Shown here: positions 41,761 through 53,149 of the stretch, in pieces
How the letters are laid out: every line of letters starts with the position of its first letter
How positions within the stretch are numbered: the stretch's first letter is position 1
Assembly (NCBI GenBank): GCA_018398585.1
Contig: JAGTTD010000001.1
Location: forward strand, 25,985,438 to 26,049,437
Source of the DNA: Simmondsia chinensis
Taxonomy: Eukaryota > Streptophyta > Magnoliopsida > Caryophyllales > Simmondsiaceae
DNA length: 64,000 nt
Direction: 5' to 3'
Made by a program: the position numbers and the translations under genes
Notes under the pieces: model-generated
Seen by the model: the letters and a program-made list of their open reading frames with translations, nothing else
Told to the model about the DNA's origin: nothing
Databases searched by the model: none

Positions 41761-42370
41761 ATGAAGAAGACGTCTTCATCTGGCAAGTTGTCATTTAGTT
41801 CCCAATGGTCGGGGATAGGATGTTCATCCAAGAAGTCAGCTAGAGCTTGCCCCTTGACAGACTTTTGAGAAACATAGACAATGTCATGTTGCTTAATCAA
41901 TATAGTCCACTTCGCTAAATGCCCTGAAAGTACTGGCTGAGATAGAATGTATTTGATGGGATCAACTCGAGAGATTAACAACATGGTAGGAGCTTGCATG
42001 TAATGTTTCAGCTTCTTAATGGCGAAAATGAGGGCCAAACACATCTCCTCTATGGGGGAATACTTCAACTCTACTCCCACCAGAGTCTGACTCAAATAAT
42101 ATAAGGCCCTTTACTTTCCCTCTTCATTTTCTTGAGCGCACAACACTCCAAGTGCCCGATCTTAAGCAGATGTATAGAGGATAAGTGGCTTTCCTTGAAT
42201 TGGTGCCCCCAGCATGGGTGGGCTTATTAGATAACGCTTGAGGCTTTCAAAGGCCCTATTATAAGATTCGTCCCATTCAAAGGACGCACCTTTCTTCATT
42301 AGATGATTGAAGGGTTGGCAACTTCCAGCCAAGTTGGTAATGAAACTCCTAATGTAGGCCAAATGTCCTT
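41761..42370 (-). pseudogene. T2 RNase H (first) and connection
   Basis: 42362-42162: AYIRSFITNLAGSCQPFNHL, FEWDESYNRAFESLKRYLIS, ILYTSA; here the catalytic D of LYI(S/D)A is not kept. 42095-41761: LKYSPIEEMCLALIFAIKKL (Glu), LISRVDPIKYILSQPVLSGH, WTILIKQHDIVYVSQKSVKG and ALADFL. Stop near 42160 between the parts. Confidence 0.83.
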
Positions 42371-43427
42371 GAAAACTACAGAGCTAGTGCAAGTTCTAAT
42401 GTGGTGGCATCATTTTGATAGCATTCTAAGACTTAAGTGGGTTCATTCTATGACTCACTTTCCTGCCAAGAAACTTACCAGAGGTGGCACCAAACGCACA
42501 CTTAAGTGCTTTCATTCTAAGACTCACTTTCTTTAATCTCTCGAAGACTGAAGAATGTCTTATAGATGATTGCTTCATCCTCTGGATTTCACCACCAGAT
42601 CATTTATATAGCATTCGACTTTCTTGTGCAATATGTCTTCAAATATTTTCTGCATTGCACGTTGATAGGTGGCGCCTGCATTCTTGAGGCCAAAGGGCAT
42701 CACTTTGTAACAATATATTCCTTTGGGAGTGTGGAAGGCTGTGGAATTTTCATCCTCAGGAGCAATTTTCAACTAGTTATAACTAGTCGTGCAATCCATG
42801 AAGGATAATGCCTCGTGGCTAGTAGTTGCGTCGACCATTAGTTCAGGGATTTGCAATGGAAGTTCATCATTTGGGCATGCATTATTGAGGTCACGAAAAT
42901 CCACACAGACTCATAATTGCTCATTCTTCTTTCTCATAGGCACTATGTTGGAAATCTAGGTCGGCATTTGCACTTCCCGAATGAACCCGGCGTCAATCAA
43001 TTTGTTGATCTCTGCTTCGATCTCCACCACAAGTTCAGATCAGAAACGTCAGTTGGGTTGCTTTATTGCTTTGGTACCTTTCTTGATCTTGAGCCGGTGA
43101 ACGACAATACTTGGGTCCAATCCATGAATCACCTTATAAGACCAAGCAAATGCATCCTCAAAATCAGCTAAAAGTTTGAAGTATGCCTCCTCTCTTTCTT
43201 GGCTTAGCAGAACACTAACATACATAGATCGAGGATCCTCAGGGAAGCCTTGGTTCAATTCCTTCAACTCGTCTACTGTAGCCTGCCCCGCATCTTCCTG
43301 TCCTGCTGGAGGCTTTAGGGCATCTAAAATCTCCTCGTCATTCTCTTGCTCAACCATTGCCAATTCGGAAATGGTTACGTGATTCCATGAGAAAATAAGT
43401 GTCGCATTTGTTAAATCTTCATGCATG
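42371..43427 (-). pseudogene. T2 reverse transcriptase with lead-in (catalytic Asp replaced)
   Basis: 43426-43049 is the lead-in: EDPRSMYVSVLLSQEREEAY, LLADFEDAFAWSYKVIHGLD, VVHRLKIKKGTKAIKQ. RT proper (43050-42570) reads INKLIDAGFIREVQMPT, SNIVPMRKKNEQL, VCVDFRDLNNACPNDELPLQ, ALSFMDCTTSYN, GIYCYKVMPFGLKNAGATYQ and VECYINDLVVKSRG; YVDD has become YIND, an Asp-to-Asn change at a metal ligand. Stops occur at about 42960, 42915 and 42775. The thumb region near 42540-42375 is badly decayed. Confidence 0.88.
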
Positions 43428-43477
43428 GTGACATCTGACTAGTCTGGCGGCAAGGCCGCTTGTGCTTTAACTTTGAG

Positions 43478-44704
43478 CTAGCCGCCAGTACCTATATCAA
43501 CCCTGGAGTACTCATCATTAAGTACCCAATGCTTGACTCCATTTTGGGATAGCGTAGTTTCAACTTCTGGGATGTGAGATTGGTTGCTTTCACCTAAGTC
43601 ACTCTCCTTGGTGCTTTGCACTGGAACTCCTTTCTTGGGAAGCCATCTCCTTTTGGTGCGAGCTACTGGCCTGGATTGCCCATCAGTGCTAATCCCTAAC
43701 CCATGTTGGGGTTTGGCCTCTGGAGTGCTAGCCTCACGTGCTTCACTGATCTCAACTTCCTCAATGGTAGCTTTCTTTGATTGGTTCTTCCTTGGCCTTT
43801 TTGACTTACGGAATGGTCTGGAAACCGTAAGCCTATTTACGGTGGATACTCTACGCTTTTGTTCACAGCTCATTTTGCCCCCAAGTCTGCTAAAAATAGA
43901 GGCGCATGGCTGATTTAAGATGCCACAACCATTTTTAGGGGTGTTTCTATGCTGGCTAAAAGCAGAAATTCCCGAAGGGTTTTCAATTTGTTGAGATTCA
44001 TCTTTACTCGAAGAGGAGGACCTCAATCTACCGAAAGCTGAGTGACGTGGTGATGATGGCATGGCTTCCACCTAAAGAGACACAGACTCAGCCGTAGGAT
44101 TTCCACTACCTTCTTCCACATCTTTAATGGAAATATATTGCGAGGATACCGTCTTCTCCTTACGATGAATAGAGATTTTCACTGGCTGGGAAGGGGTAAA
44201 TCCCAAGCCAACTCTAGAAGGCCAGATTTGGCTGCCTTGCTCTTGGAACTTCCACTGAGTTTTAGTGAGCCCATGTGCCTTTGCACCAATCACCTTCCCC
44301 AAGGGCGGAGGGTTGGTGAAGTCATACCCACAATTGGCTGTTAACTTATAGGCATTAGGATCAAATCCTTCCACTGACCGAGTATTAGGCAATAGTTCCT
44401 TCTCTTCAGTGACTTTTCGAGAAGATGCTACAAAACCCATCATTGGTAGTCTACTCAGTTTGGCTTGGTTTGTATTTGTAAGAGGCAAAACCGTTTTATC
44501 ATTTAAATCCAACAAAATAGGTTTTAATGTCAATTCTGGAAGATTGGGAATTTTGCACTCAACAATGGGTGACTCCCTAGGCTTTCTGCGAGATTTGGGG
44601 ATGTACCAGAGCACTAGTGTTGAGGTGAGGGTTCTAGATGCCTCCTCCTCAACCAATATTTTAGAGGTTGCTGGCTCATTCTCGGTAAGGTGGAAATCCC
44701 TTTC
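43478..44704 (-). pseudogene. T2 spacer between protease and RT (two open frames)
   Basis: 44656-44072 (194 codons) and 44071-43478 (197 codons) are separated by one stop at 44072-44074 and are in the same frame. They include ELTLKPILLDLNDKTVLP, GFDPNAYKLTANCGYDF, NPPPLGKVIGAKAHGLTKTQ and RLGGKMSCEQKRRVSTVNRL, KSKRPRKNQSKK. No enzyme domain; Tat elements often have a long low-homology spacer here. The plus-strand frames over it are shadows. Confidence 0.7.
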
Positions 44705-44899
44705 TTAAGGCGGGGGTGACGGCACCTATTTCTCTCCTGACAAGCTCTTACCAGTAAAAGCGGTTCCTGAAGGCAATACCTCAAATGGAGCCCTCTCGTG
44801 AGTGTAGAATCTTACATCTGCCAGATGAGTTTGTGCTGCAGTGAAGGGTTTTGTGTGAGCAGTCACAACCCTTTCCCCACCATTTCTATAATACTTGAA

Positions 44900-45310
44900 A
44901 CACTAGTGTAGTGTGGATGGAACTATGCCATTTTAGTGAATCCACGGTTGCCCTTGCAGTATATTGTATGATATTTTTGAATCAATGACATGAAAAATGG
45001 TGTTCGCCATCAATTCCTCAATGGTAAGATCAAGACGAATCATGCCCATTGCTCTTTGGCATCCAAGGTTAAATCCTTGGATCATCATTTTGGTATTCAC
45101 CAATTCCTCCACCATGATCCCCAATTGCTTCATGGTAGACTAAGGCATGATGTTGACTGCAGATCCACCATCTATCAAACTTGCTTAATCCTTTGCTCAC
45201 GAATGTAGCGAGACACAAATAGAGGCCTAATGTGCGGCCTAACCCCAGCATTAGATTTTCATTAGCGAAAGCCAACGCAGTGCTATGGGAAGCACAATCC
45301 GTCAATCCCC
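44900..45310 (-). pseudogene. T2 aspartic protease
   Basis: LIDGGSAVNIMP (Asp codon at 45172-45170, minus), a TAG, then STMKQLGIMVEELVNTKMMI, QGFNLGCQRAMGMIRLDL, ANTIFHVIDSKISYNILQGQ and PWIH. D-G-G-S is the retropepsin site variant usual in this group. The single stop follows the active site by five codons. Confidence 0.85.
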
Positions 45311-45359
45311 CGACGGTATCTCCATCACCTTGGATTGGTGAGGAATCATCAACACAACT

Positions 45360-46524
45360 TTAGATCTTTCCTGCAATTTTTATAACTTGTTCCTTTTTGC
45401 AATCTGGATTCCTTTGGTCATCATTGATCTCATAACACGAAGTCACGTTAACAGATATGCTTTTGAAGTATTTCATTGGAAACAACTCCCCTGAAGTGAA
45501 AGGAGTTCGTGGCTTTTGTAGAAAAAGGTCAGACGGCTGTTGTGCCATTGCCTTGTTTGCCATCTTCTTCTTTTTCTTATGGTGAGGCTTTCTCCTCACC
45601 TATTTTCCTTTGTAGCGACCTTGAGGAGGTCGTGGTGCCCAATATTTCTTTGGTTTCCTTAGCGTCACCAAAGTCCACCCCTCATCATCATCCTCAGTTG
45701 GCAAACATCTTCCTCCTTTTCTATCAAGGGCTTCGATGCACTTGACAATTATACGACCACATGCTCCAACACTCCAAACTGAATTGCTTGGAAATGCGCT
45801 GCTTTAACATGCTATTGGGTCATCCGTAACTTCCTCGGTACATGCACTGGATCCATGAAACGTCCATATACCACAGTGGCCAAATTTATTTGGGCCACAT
45901 TATCAGCATCAAGGACGATTTTTCCTTCGTCTACTGACCACATGATATGCTCTTTGAGCGTAATGCATTGCTCCAGTGGGTGGCTGACAACTCTATGATA
46001 CCTGCAATACTTTGGATCAATGGTGCAGCTAGCCTCTTGTGGGTGCTTTGACTCAGGCAATTCAATGATTGCCCATAAATCATCAAGCATGCCATGACGA
46101 TCTGAGTTTCAAAAAGGATACACTTTCTGCTGGAGCTCCTTCATCGATGGACATTTCTTTCCACTTTCGGTAAACAAACTTGGTTTTTGCCTGTCGTACT
46201 CCTTAGGCTTCGGCTTTCTAGGTATTTTGATTGGAGCAACGTTCATGACCAAAGATTCTTTTATCTTTGCTTTTGCTAGCTTCTCTCTTTTTAAAGGCGC
46301 TTTTGGACCCTTGTTTCCAAAGATAAATGTAAATTTACGGCCATGCTTGGAAGGGTTACTTTCCATCTCATGGGCGTCCGACGCCAGCAAATTGAAAGTT
46401 TCGGGTTTCATTGGAAACAAGACGTAGGACAACTCTGGTCTTATGGCCTGGATGCACATCTCGATAGCTAATTCCTAGGACAAACGCTCTTTGCAGTCTA
46501 GACTCTAAGTGCGCCAACGGTGAA
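45360..46524 (-). pseudogene. T2 gag, C-terminal part
   Basis: From the G3 LTR remnant down: IHRWR, SLDCKERL, MCIQAIRPELSYVLFPMKPE, TFNLLASDAHEMESNPSKHG (46459-46350); MKELQQKVYPF; MLDDLWAIIELPESKHPQEA; DPKYCRYHRVVSHPLEQCIT followed by LKEHIM, a CxxH...HxxxxC metal-binding motif typical of this group. Basic tail RRKPHHKKKKK near 45595. Stops near 46495 and 46475; frame changes near 46100 and 45600. Confidence 0.82.
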
Positions 46525-46539
46525 TGTAGTCTATATCTT

Positions 46540-46886
46540 GATTTATAACCGAGGTTTGTAGAGTTTAGATGAGAGAAAAAATTGAAAGAAGATGAGAGTT
46601 AGAGAGAATTAGAGATGAGTAAGAACCCAAAGATATTTTCCATTGATGAAAATGATTATTATAAGAGATTGAACTATTAATACCAATTCTAGATATAATG
46701 CATCAAGACTAACAACTAAACGGCTCTAACTAGTGTAGCTGGCAAAACTAACCAACAAGCCTACTAAAGAAGTCAAGACAACAACCAACACAACCGCCTT
46801 TCCCACCAAGGGACAATTCAAAAGCAATTGAACTAAATCAAACTAAAAGATGTTCCTCGTACATCAGAAACACTCCAAACATAACA
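46540..46886 (-). repeat. G3-type LTR fragment in T2 gag
   Basis: Aligns with the G3 5' LTR (56201-56563). The outer end at 46886 (CATAACA) is intact; the other end stops about 25 bp short (after AAATCAAGAT on the minus strand) and passes directly into gag codons (DYIHRWR). Confidence 0.85.
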
Positions 46887-47361
46887 TCCAATTGTCCTAC
46901 ACCCGACAATTCTTTCGTCGTGCACTGTAGAACCTGTTTAGATATTCGGACTCCATTTCTTGCCAGCTGTTGATGGACTCTGGTTCCAGATCAGTATACC
47001 AGTAGAAAGCGGTTCCTTTAAGGGAACGTACAAATTTCCTGACAAGGAGGTCGCTGTCAGTGGGCATTATTGCACGTCTTATCGAAGTGGGCAATATGCT
47101 ACCTAGGGTTACCCTTGTCGTCAAACTGTTGAAATTTTGGAGTTCGGTAGCTAGCTAGCATTTTGAGGCTGTCAATCCTACTGGAGTAAGGTTTTTGGTA
47201 GTGTTGGTTGTTGGAAAAGCTACAGTTGATTTGTGCCTTAATCGCATTGGCTATCAGATCCCAGATTTAGTGCACATACAGGGCGGTCAAAGGGACTAAC
47301 TCTCGGGTAGGAGAACACTTGCTGGTGGCATTGGCCCTTAGAGACCTTACTAGTTCAATTT
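46887..47361 (-). pseudogene. Second copy of T2 gag N-terminal part
   Basis: Matches 56564-57035 base for base over most of its length. Conceptual reading: QPTLPKTLLQ-type PYSRRIDS region, LVRKFVRSLKGTAFYWYTDL, EPESINSWQEMESEYLNRFY. At 47361 it switches without a gap into G3 RNase H codons (KGLMKMLGL). Confidence 0.85.
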
Positions 47362-47425
47362 AAGCCTAACATCTTCATAAGCCCCTTTCTTTGCACCCTT
47401 GTAGTGATCTTTTGCTCAAGTAAAT

Positions 47426-47838
47426 TGTTATAAATCCTTAAGTATTTTTGGATGTAATTGGATTTGTATTGCTTGTGATGTTTTAGATTGCTTTGGTGTT
47501 GTATTTGCTTGTTAGTTGGCAGGCCAATTAGCGCCTTAGGGGTCGTGTAAGTTTCTGTTGGTCAATGCTGGTCAAGTGTGGCTGCCTTCTTGTGTTTTGG
47601 CGCCATTTTCAGTTAGGCGGTTAGATGGTTTGAGGTCTTTGCATTGTACTAAGATCTATTATAAATAGATCTAATCCTTGTAATCTCTTCATTCAATCAA
47701 TAATAAAAACCTGATTTCCTTTGGATAATCTCCCTAATTCTCATCTAATTCTCTACTTTCTCATCTCATTTCAATTATCTTCTCATCCTATCATTCTCTT
47801 TCACAAGTTAGCTATCAATTTAGGCTAGGTAGTTAACA
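47426..47838 (+). repeat. G4 5' LTR
   Basis: TGTTATAAATCC...GTAGTTAACA. TATAAATAG at about 47652 is the likely promoter. Confidence 0.94.
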
Positions 47839-47840
47839 AT

Positions 47841-47852
47841 TGGTATCAGAGC
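47841..47852 (+). other. G4 primer binding site
   Basis: TGGTATCAGAGC, perfect initiator Met tRNA match, two bases after the LTR. Confidence 0.94.
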
Positions 47853-47912
47853 TGGTTCAAGTTTTCTATTGCTTGAATTGAGCTGGAAAAATCGAAGAAA
47901 CACAATCAAAGT

Positions 47913-49390
47913 ATGGCTGATGGAGTTTGGACACAATCGGGAGCAGGAGGAGGCAATGCAGCTTCAGTTGTTCAACCAGATATGTCATATGTTGCTGTTG
48001 CTGGTTCGGACACTTGGAAGGAGTATGCTACATCTGGTCAAATGAAGGAATGGTGTGATAGCATTACTAATTCACAATTACAATCAGAAGAATGCATAAT
48101 CTCAAGATTACAGCAAATGCAGTTGGAAAATCAGCAAAATCAGCAAAGAAATGATGATCGATTGTCAAAATTGGAGGAAAGGCTGGAGAATTTGCAAGAT
48201 TAGATCAAGAAGCAGGGAGAATCGTCAGTTAATGCGATCCTTAAGCCTGCAAGTCAGCTCATTCCTCCAGCTAGTGTGGTTCAACAGCAGGTTCATCAAG
48301 ACAGGAATGAGAGTTTGGATAAGAATCATGGTAAATCTCCTATGTTACAAGTAGAAGCTGGTCCTTTAGTTCATATCCGATCAGTTGATGATCGACCTTC
48401 AGTAGTTGAGGCTGCTGCAAGAGCACATGATCAACATTAAGAACAGGTCATTCTTGATTGTTTGGCCAAAGTGCAGGGTTGCAAGCCAGACCACCTGATT
48501 CAAATGCACACCAAAGGAGCTCATCCGATGACTTAGAACAACGGAATAGGAGCTCATCTGGTTGCAGAAGTTATGCTCATAGACAACCAAGGGTGTAAAT
48601 CGACCCGTTTGATGGAAAACAACCTGAGTCTTGATTGAGGAGGTGTGAATGATATTTTTATTTCTATAACATCAATGAAGCTGAAAAAGTAGAGCTAGCT
48701 GCAGTGCATCTTCATGGAGACCACGAGGTATGGTTTTATAGTATATTGAAGAGTAATCCTTGTCTTTCTGGGGGCCAATTTGTGGAAGAGCTGTGTGAGA
48801 GGTATGGTAAAGAGGATTCGAGCGATGTTGTTGATAGCTTTAATAAAGTTTATCAAACCTCTACCGTGAAGGAGTACATGATCAGATTTGAGAATTTGCG
48901 TGCTAACATGATAGCCATGAATCCACATTCTACCGAGGCATATTATATCTCAAGCTTTATTAGTGGATTAAAGCCAAGAATTAAGAACTTGGTTAAGGCC
49001 ATTGGGCCAAAGACTCTCTCCAAAGCCTATAATAAGGCTAAATTGATTGAGGCTACACTTGTATCTTCAAGTGACAGAAGCAATTTTAAGAGCAGCAATT
49101 ACAAGACTCATCAAAGAGATTCATCAAGCACCAAGGCTGGCCGTTCACTGGACAAGAGATCTACAAGGTTATGTTATAAATGTAATCAGTCATATAAGCC
49201 CGGACATAGGTGCAATCCAAAGTTTTTGATGTCTGCAAGAGGTTCTCGTGTTGATGCTGAATCTGAGACTGATAGTTCAGGATCTACAGAGGACAGTTCA
49301 GGGCATGGTTCGCACGATGAGCTGTTGGATGATGAGGTTGAGATTTCCATGAAAGCATTGACCGAGAATGGAGCTCACAACACCATACAC
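47913..49390 (+). pseudogene. G4 gag
   Basis: ATG at 47913 (MADGVWTQSGAGGG), as in G1. A TAG at 48201 interrupts LENLQD-stop-IKKQGESS where G1 has Gln. A frame change near 48570 precedes the core: RQPRV, AEKVELAAVHLHGDHEVWFY, GGQFVEELCERYGKED, KEYMIRFENLRANMIAM and SGLKPRIKNLVKAIGPKTLS; knuckle CYKCNQSYKPGHRC near 49170-49213. Acidic tail with DDEVEISMKALTENGAHNTI leads into protease in the same frame. Confidence 0.9.
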
Positions 49391-49937
49391 ATTGGTGGGA
49401 AGGCAGGAAAAACTTCCATTACCATTCTTGTGGATAGTGGAAGCACACATAGCTTTGTTGATCCCAAGTTGGTAAAGAAGGTGAAGCATGAAATCATCAA
49501 AACTCATCCCTTAGCCGCGATGGTAGCTGATGGCAACTCAATTACTACTCAAAACAAGTGCCAAGCATTCCTTTGGTCTATGCAAGATCATCAATTATGA
49601 TTTTAGAGTTCTTCCATTGGGAGGGTGTGATATGGTGCTTGGAGTGGATTGGATGAGGTCTTTTAATCCGGTGCTGTTTGATTTTGATAAAATGTCTGTA
49701 TCTTTCGAAGTTCATGGCACTAAGGTCACATTACAAGGGATTTCAGATCAAGCTCAGTTGCGGCTGATCAATGGCAAGCGCTTACATGGTGGTTTCAAGA
49801 AGAATGCAATACAATGGCTTGGACAATTATTTGTTATTTCATCTACAGAACTGCAGCAGGATATCCAACCTGAAGCTCATGCTTTTCTCGAAGAGTTTGA
49901 GGACATTTTTGAGCAGCCAAAGAGCCTTCCTCCTTAA
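49391..49937 (+). pseudogene. G4 aspartic protease and linker
   Basis: ITILVDSGSTHSFVDPKLV has an intact DSG site and stays in the gag frame; it ends at 49600 after a one-base change near 49585. The next frame, to 49937, reads FRVLPLGGCDMVLGVDWMRS and FEVHGTKVTLQGISDQAQLR. TAA at 49935 replaces a Gln codon (G1 has PQRSVDH at this place). Confidence 0.9.
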
Positions 49938-50860
49938 AGAAGTGTAGATCATGCCATACCACTTCGAGCTAACTCTGATCCAGTGAAGATCAGGCCTTCT
50001 TGTTATGCTCATGCCCAAAAATCAGAGATTGAGAAGCAAGTTGATGAGTTGCTTCAAATGAGTTTCATTAGACCAAGCCATAGTCCTTTTTCCTCAACGA
50101 TAATTCTTGTGAAGAAGAAGGATGGCATGGCTAGAATGTGCATCGATTATCGTCAGTTGAACTCTTTGATAGTGAAAGATAAGTTCCCTATTCCTGTTAT
50201 TGACGATTTGCTTGATGAGTTATATGGAGCACACTTCTTCTCTAAGCTTTATTTGAGGCCGAGATATCATTAAATCAGAGTTCTCAAGCCGGATATATAC
50301 AAGACTGCTTTTCCGACACATCATGGGCATTTTGAGTTCGTTGTCATGCCTTTTGGTTTATCAAATGCTCCGGCCACATTCTAAGCTGCTATGAATGACA
50401 TTTTCAAGCCTTATTTAAGGAGATCAGTGTTGGTCTTCTTCGATGATATATTGATATATAGTTCTTCCTGTGAGGATCATCTCATTCATCTTAGAGAAGT
50501 GTTTGTAGTGATGCGGCATCACAGATTTTTTGCTAAACTATCAAAGTGCTCTTTTGCTCAGTCCAAACTTGATTATTTGGGCCATGTAATCTCTCATGAA
50601 GGAGTCTCTACCGATCCTTCCAAGATGCAAGCAATGCAAGAGTGGCCAATTCCAATGACATTGAAGCAATTGAGAGGTTTCTTGGGATTGACCGGTTATT
50701 ATAGGAAGTTCATAAATGGTTATGGGTCCATTACAAAGCCCCTAACTGAGCTTCTAAAGAAGGATGCATTCAAGTGGAATGACAAGGCACCAGCAGCTTT
50801 TGATGTTCTTAAGTCGGCTATGGGTGTGGCTCCGGTATTGGCCATGCTAAATTTTGTGGA
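49938..50860 (+). pseudogene. G4 reverse transcriptase
   Basis: One frame: RSVDHAIPLRANSDPVKIRP, KSEIEKQVDELLQMSFIRPS, ILVKKKDGMARMCIDYRQLN, PIPVIDDLLDELYGAHFFSK, a TAA at 50271 (expected Gln), [17 protein letters not shown], a TAA near 50383 (expected Gln), [44 protein letters not shown]. Polymerase Asp pair intact; only point stops disable it. Confidence 0.93.
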
Positions 50861-51389
50861 GGACTTCATCTTGGAGACAGATGCAAGTGGGACTGGTTGT
50901 GGGGTTGTTCTCTCTCAACATGGAAGACCTATTGCTTATTTGTGTCAAGCTCTTAGTCCCAAACATCAAGCCATGGCCACTTATGAAAAAGACTACTTGG
51001 CAATTCTCCTAGCAATTGAGAAATGGAGGCATTACTTGGATGGCCATAGGTTCATCATTCGAACCGATCATCAAAGTCATAAGCACCTCTTGGAGCAAAA
51101 GATAGTGACAAGAATTCTAAAGAAGGGGTTGATGGAGTTGTTAGGACATGACTATGCTATCGAGTATAAAAGAGGGAAGGAAAACCAGGCTGCGGATGCT
51201 TTGTCAAGGTTTGAGGACCACGAGCAGGGTTTTTGTGGGGTATTGTCTGTTGTTTTTCTGTCTTGGATGGATGAAATCTACAAATCCTATGAAGGGGACA
51301 CCTTTGCTCAAGAGTGTGTGGCTACAGCTTTGGTGAAAGATGTTGATATCATTGACAGTAAAGCTGAAGTGTCTGTGCAAAAAGGAATC
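50861..51389 (+). pseudogene. G4 RNase H
   Basis: LETDASGTGCGVVLSQHGRP, YEKDYLAILLAIEKWRHYLD, IRTDHQSHKHLLEQK, and NQAADALSRFED; fully open within the 50391-51473 frame. The D-E-D-D set is present. Confidence 0.93.
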
Positions 51390-52480
51390 ATCTGGGTGCA
51401 GAACAAGCTGTATATTGGCTCCTCGACTGATTTGAGGGATCAGATTGTGAAGGCTTCACATGACTCAGCTTAGGGTGGACAATATGGGGTTGATGGTACT
51501 TATCAGAGAGTTAAGGCATACTTTAGTTGGCACGGTTTGAAGAAGGGAGTTTCAGATTTTGTTAAGTCTTGTGAGGTTTGTCAACAAACCAAATTGGGAG
51601 ATCATAGATACCAAGGACTCTTGCAGCCACTTCCTATTCTGGAGGGTGCTTGGATCAATATAAGCATGGATTTTATAGAGGGCCTTCCCAAGTCTGATGA
51701 TGGGGAGGTCATTTGGGTAGTGGTGGATCGTTTCACCAAATATAGCCACTTTATATCACTCATCCGCCCTATTACAGCTGAGAGATTGGCCAAGAGCTTC
51801 TTGGACAACATATATAAGTTACATGGGTTGCCTCAATCCATTGTTTCCGATCGGGACAAAATCTTTACAAGCAATTTTTGGAGGGAATTGTTCAAATTGT
51901 TGGGAACCACATTGGCACTTAGTTCGTCTTATCATCCCCAATCAGATGGACAAACCGAGCATGTCAACCAATGCATTGAGCAGTACCTTCGGAGTGTGGT
52001 TTTCTCACGTCCTAGAGAGTGGAATCAAAGGCTTTCCTTAGCTGAATATTGGTTCAACACTCATGTTCATGCTTCAATTGGCACTTCTCCTTTCCAAGCC
52101 TTGTATGGGTATGCTCCACCCTCTCCAATGATGTTGCAGCAGCAGAGCACTCCTAATTCTGCAGCAGGAGACCTGATTCAGCATAGGAAGCAGATGTTGC
52201 AGGTTCTTAAATATAATCTTCATCAAGCTCATGCGCGAATGAAATTTTATGCAGATAAAAAGAGGGTAGATAAAACTTATGAAGTTGGAGACATGGTCTA
52301 CCTCAAGTTACAACCTTATAAACAATCCTCTTTGGCTGTGAGGAAGAATGTCAAGCTAAGTGCTCGTTTCTTTGGCCCATACAAAATTTTGGAGAAGATC
52401 GGCAAAGTTGCTTATAAACTTGATTTACCTCCTCATTCATACATTCACCCGGTGTTTCATGTATCATTACTTAAAAAGCA
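51390..52480 (+). pseudogene. G4 integrase
   Basis: H2C2: ASHDSA, TAG at 51471 (expected Trp), then GGQYGVDGT where GGH is expected, so the second zinc His reads Gln; SCEVCQQTK intact. From 51537 open: SMDFIEGLPKSDDGEVIWVV (Asp 1), SIVSDRDKIFTSNFWRELFK (Asp 2), HPQSDGQTEHVNQC (Glu), AEYWFNTHVHASIGTSPFQA, and GPY/F tail [31 protein letters not shown]. Confidence 0.93.
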
Positions 52481-52700
52481 GGTGCAAAAAGGTGTTAGAA
52501 GCTCACGGTCTCCACCTGAAGTGGGAGAAAATGGTGCATTACTGCTTGGACCGGTAGCTGTTAAGAGGCTGAGGCTGATTACAGGAACTCTGGGAGCTTT
52601 TCAACAGATCATGGTGCGGTGGCTGAACTTGGATAAGAGTGTAGTCACATGGGAGAATCCTACATTTTTGAAGCGTCAATTTCCAAGTTTTTCTCCTTGA
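52481..52700 (+). pseudogene. G4 C-terminal chromodomain segment
   Basis: QQIMVRWLNLDKSVVTWENP and TFLKRQFPSF before the TGA at 52698-52700; open in frame with integrase. Confidence 0.85.
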
Positions 52701-52729
52701 GGAAAAGGAGCTTCTCAAGGGGGAGGGAA
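52701..52729 (+). other. G4 conserved tail and polypurine tract
   Basis: GGAAAAGGAGCTTCTCAAGG then GGGAGGGAA at the 3' LTR start. Confidence 0.9.
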
Positions 52730-53144
52730 TGTTATAAATCCTTAAGTCTTTTTGGATGTAATTGGTTTTGTATTTTTGTGATGTTTTAGATTGCTTTGGT
52801 GTTGTATTTGCTTGTTAGTTGGCAGGCCAATTGGCCCCTTAGGGGTCGTGTAAGTTTCTGTTGGTCAATGCTGGTCAAGTGTGGCGGCCTTTTTGTGTTT
52901 TGGCACCATTTTCAGTTAGGCGGTTAGATGGTTTGAGGTCTTATTGCATTGTACTAAGATCTATTATAAATAGATCTAATCCTTGTAATATCTTCATTTA
53001 ATCAATAATAAAAACCTGATTTCCTTTGGATAATCTCTGTAATTCTCATCTAATTCTCTACTCTCTCATCTCTTTTCAATTCTTTTCTCATCCTATCATT
53101 CTCTTTCACAAGGTTAGCTATCAATTTAGGTTTGGTAGTTAACA
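52730..53144 (+). repeat. G4 3' LTR
   Basis: 415 bp, ends TTTGGTAGTTAACA, then TAAAT. Confidence 0.94.
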
Positions 53145-53149
53145 TAAAT

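Larger units (their letters stand above)
47426..53144 (+). mobile_element. Ty3/gypsy chromovirus G4
   Basis: 5719 bp with perfect target duplication TAAAT (47421-47425 and 53145-53149), LTRs of 413 and 415 bp. The best kept element in the window: from 49530 to 52700 one frame holds RT, RNase H, integrase and chromodomain with only four internal stops, each explained by one C-to-T or G-to-A change. By eye the LTRs differ at about 18 positions, about 4 percent. It lies in G3 RNase H and is the youngest layer of the T2-G3-G4 stack. Confidence 0.95.

Noticed and set aside
43584..43913. Plus-strand frame of 109 codons with hydrophobic runs
   Set aside because: Lies opposite the open T2 spacer frame, which has element context.
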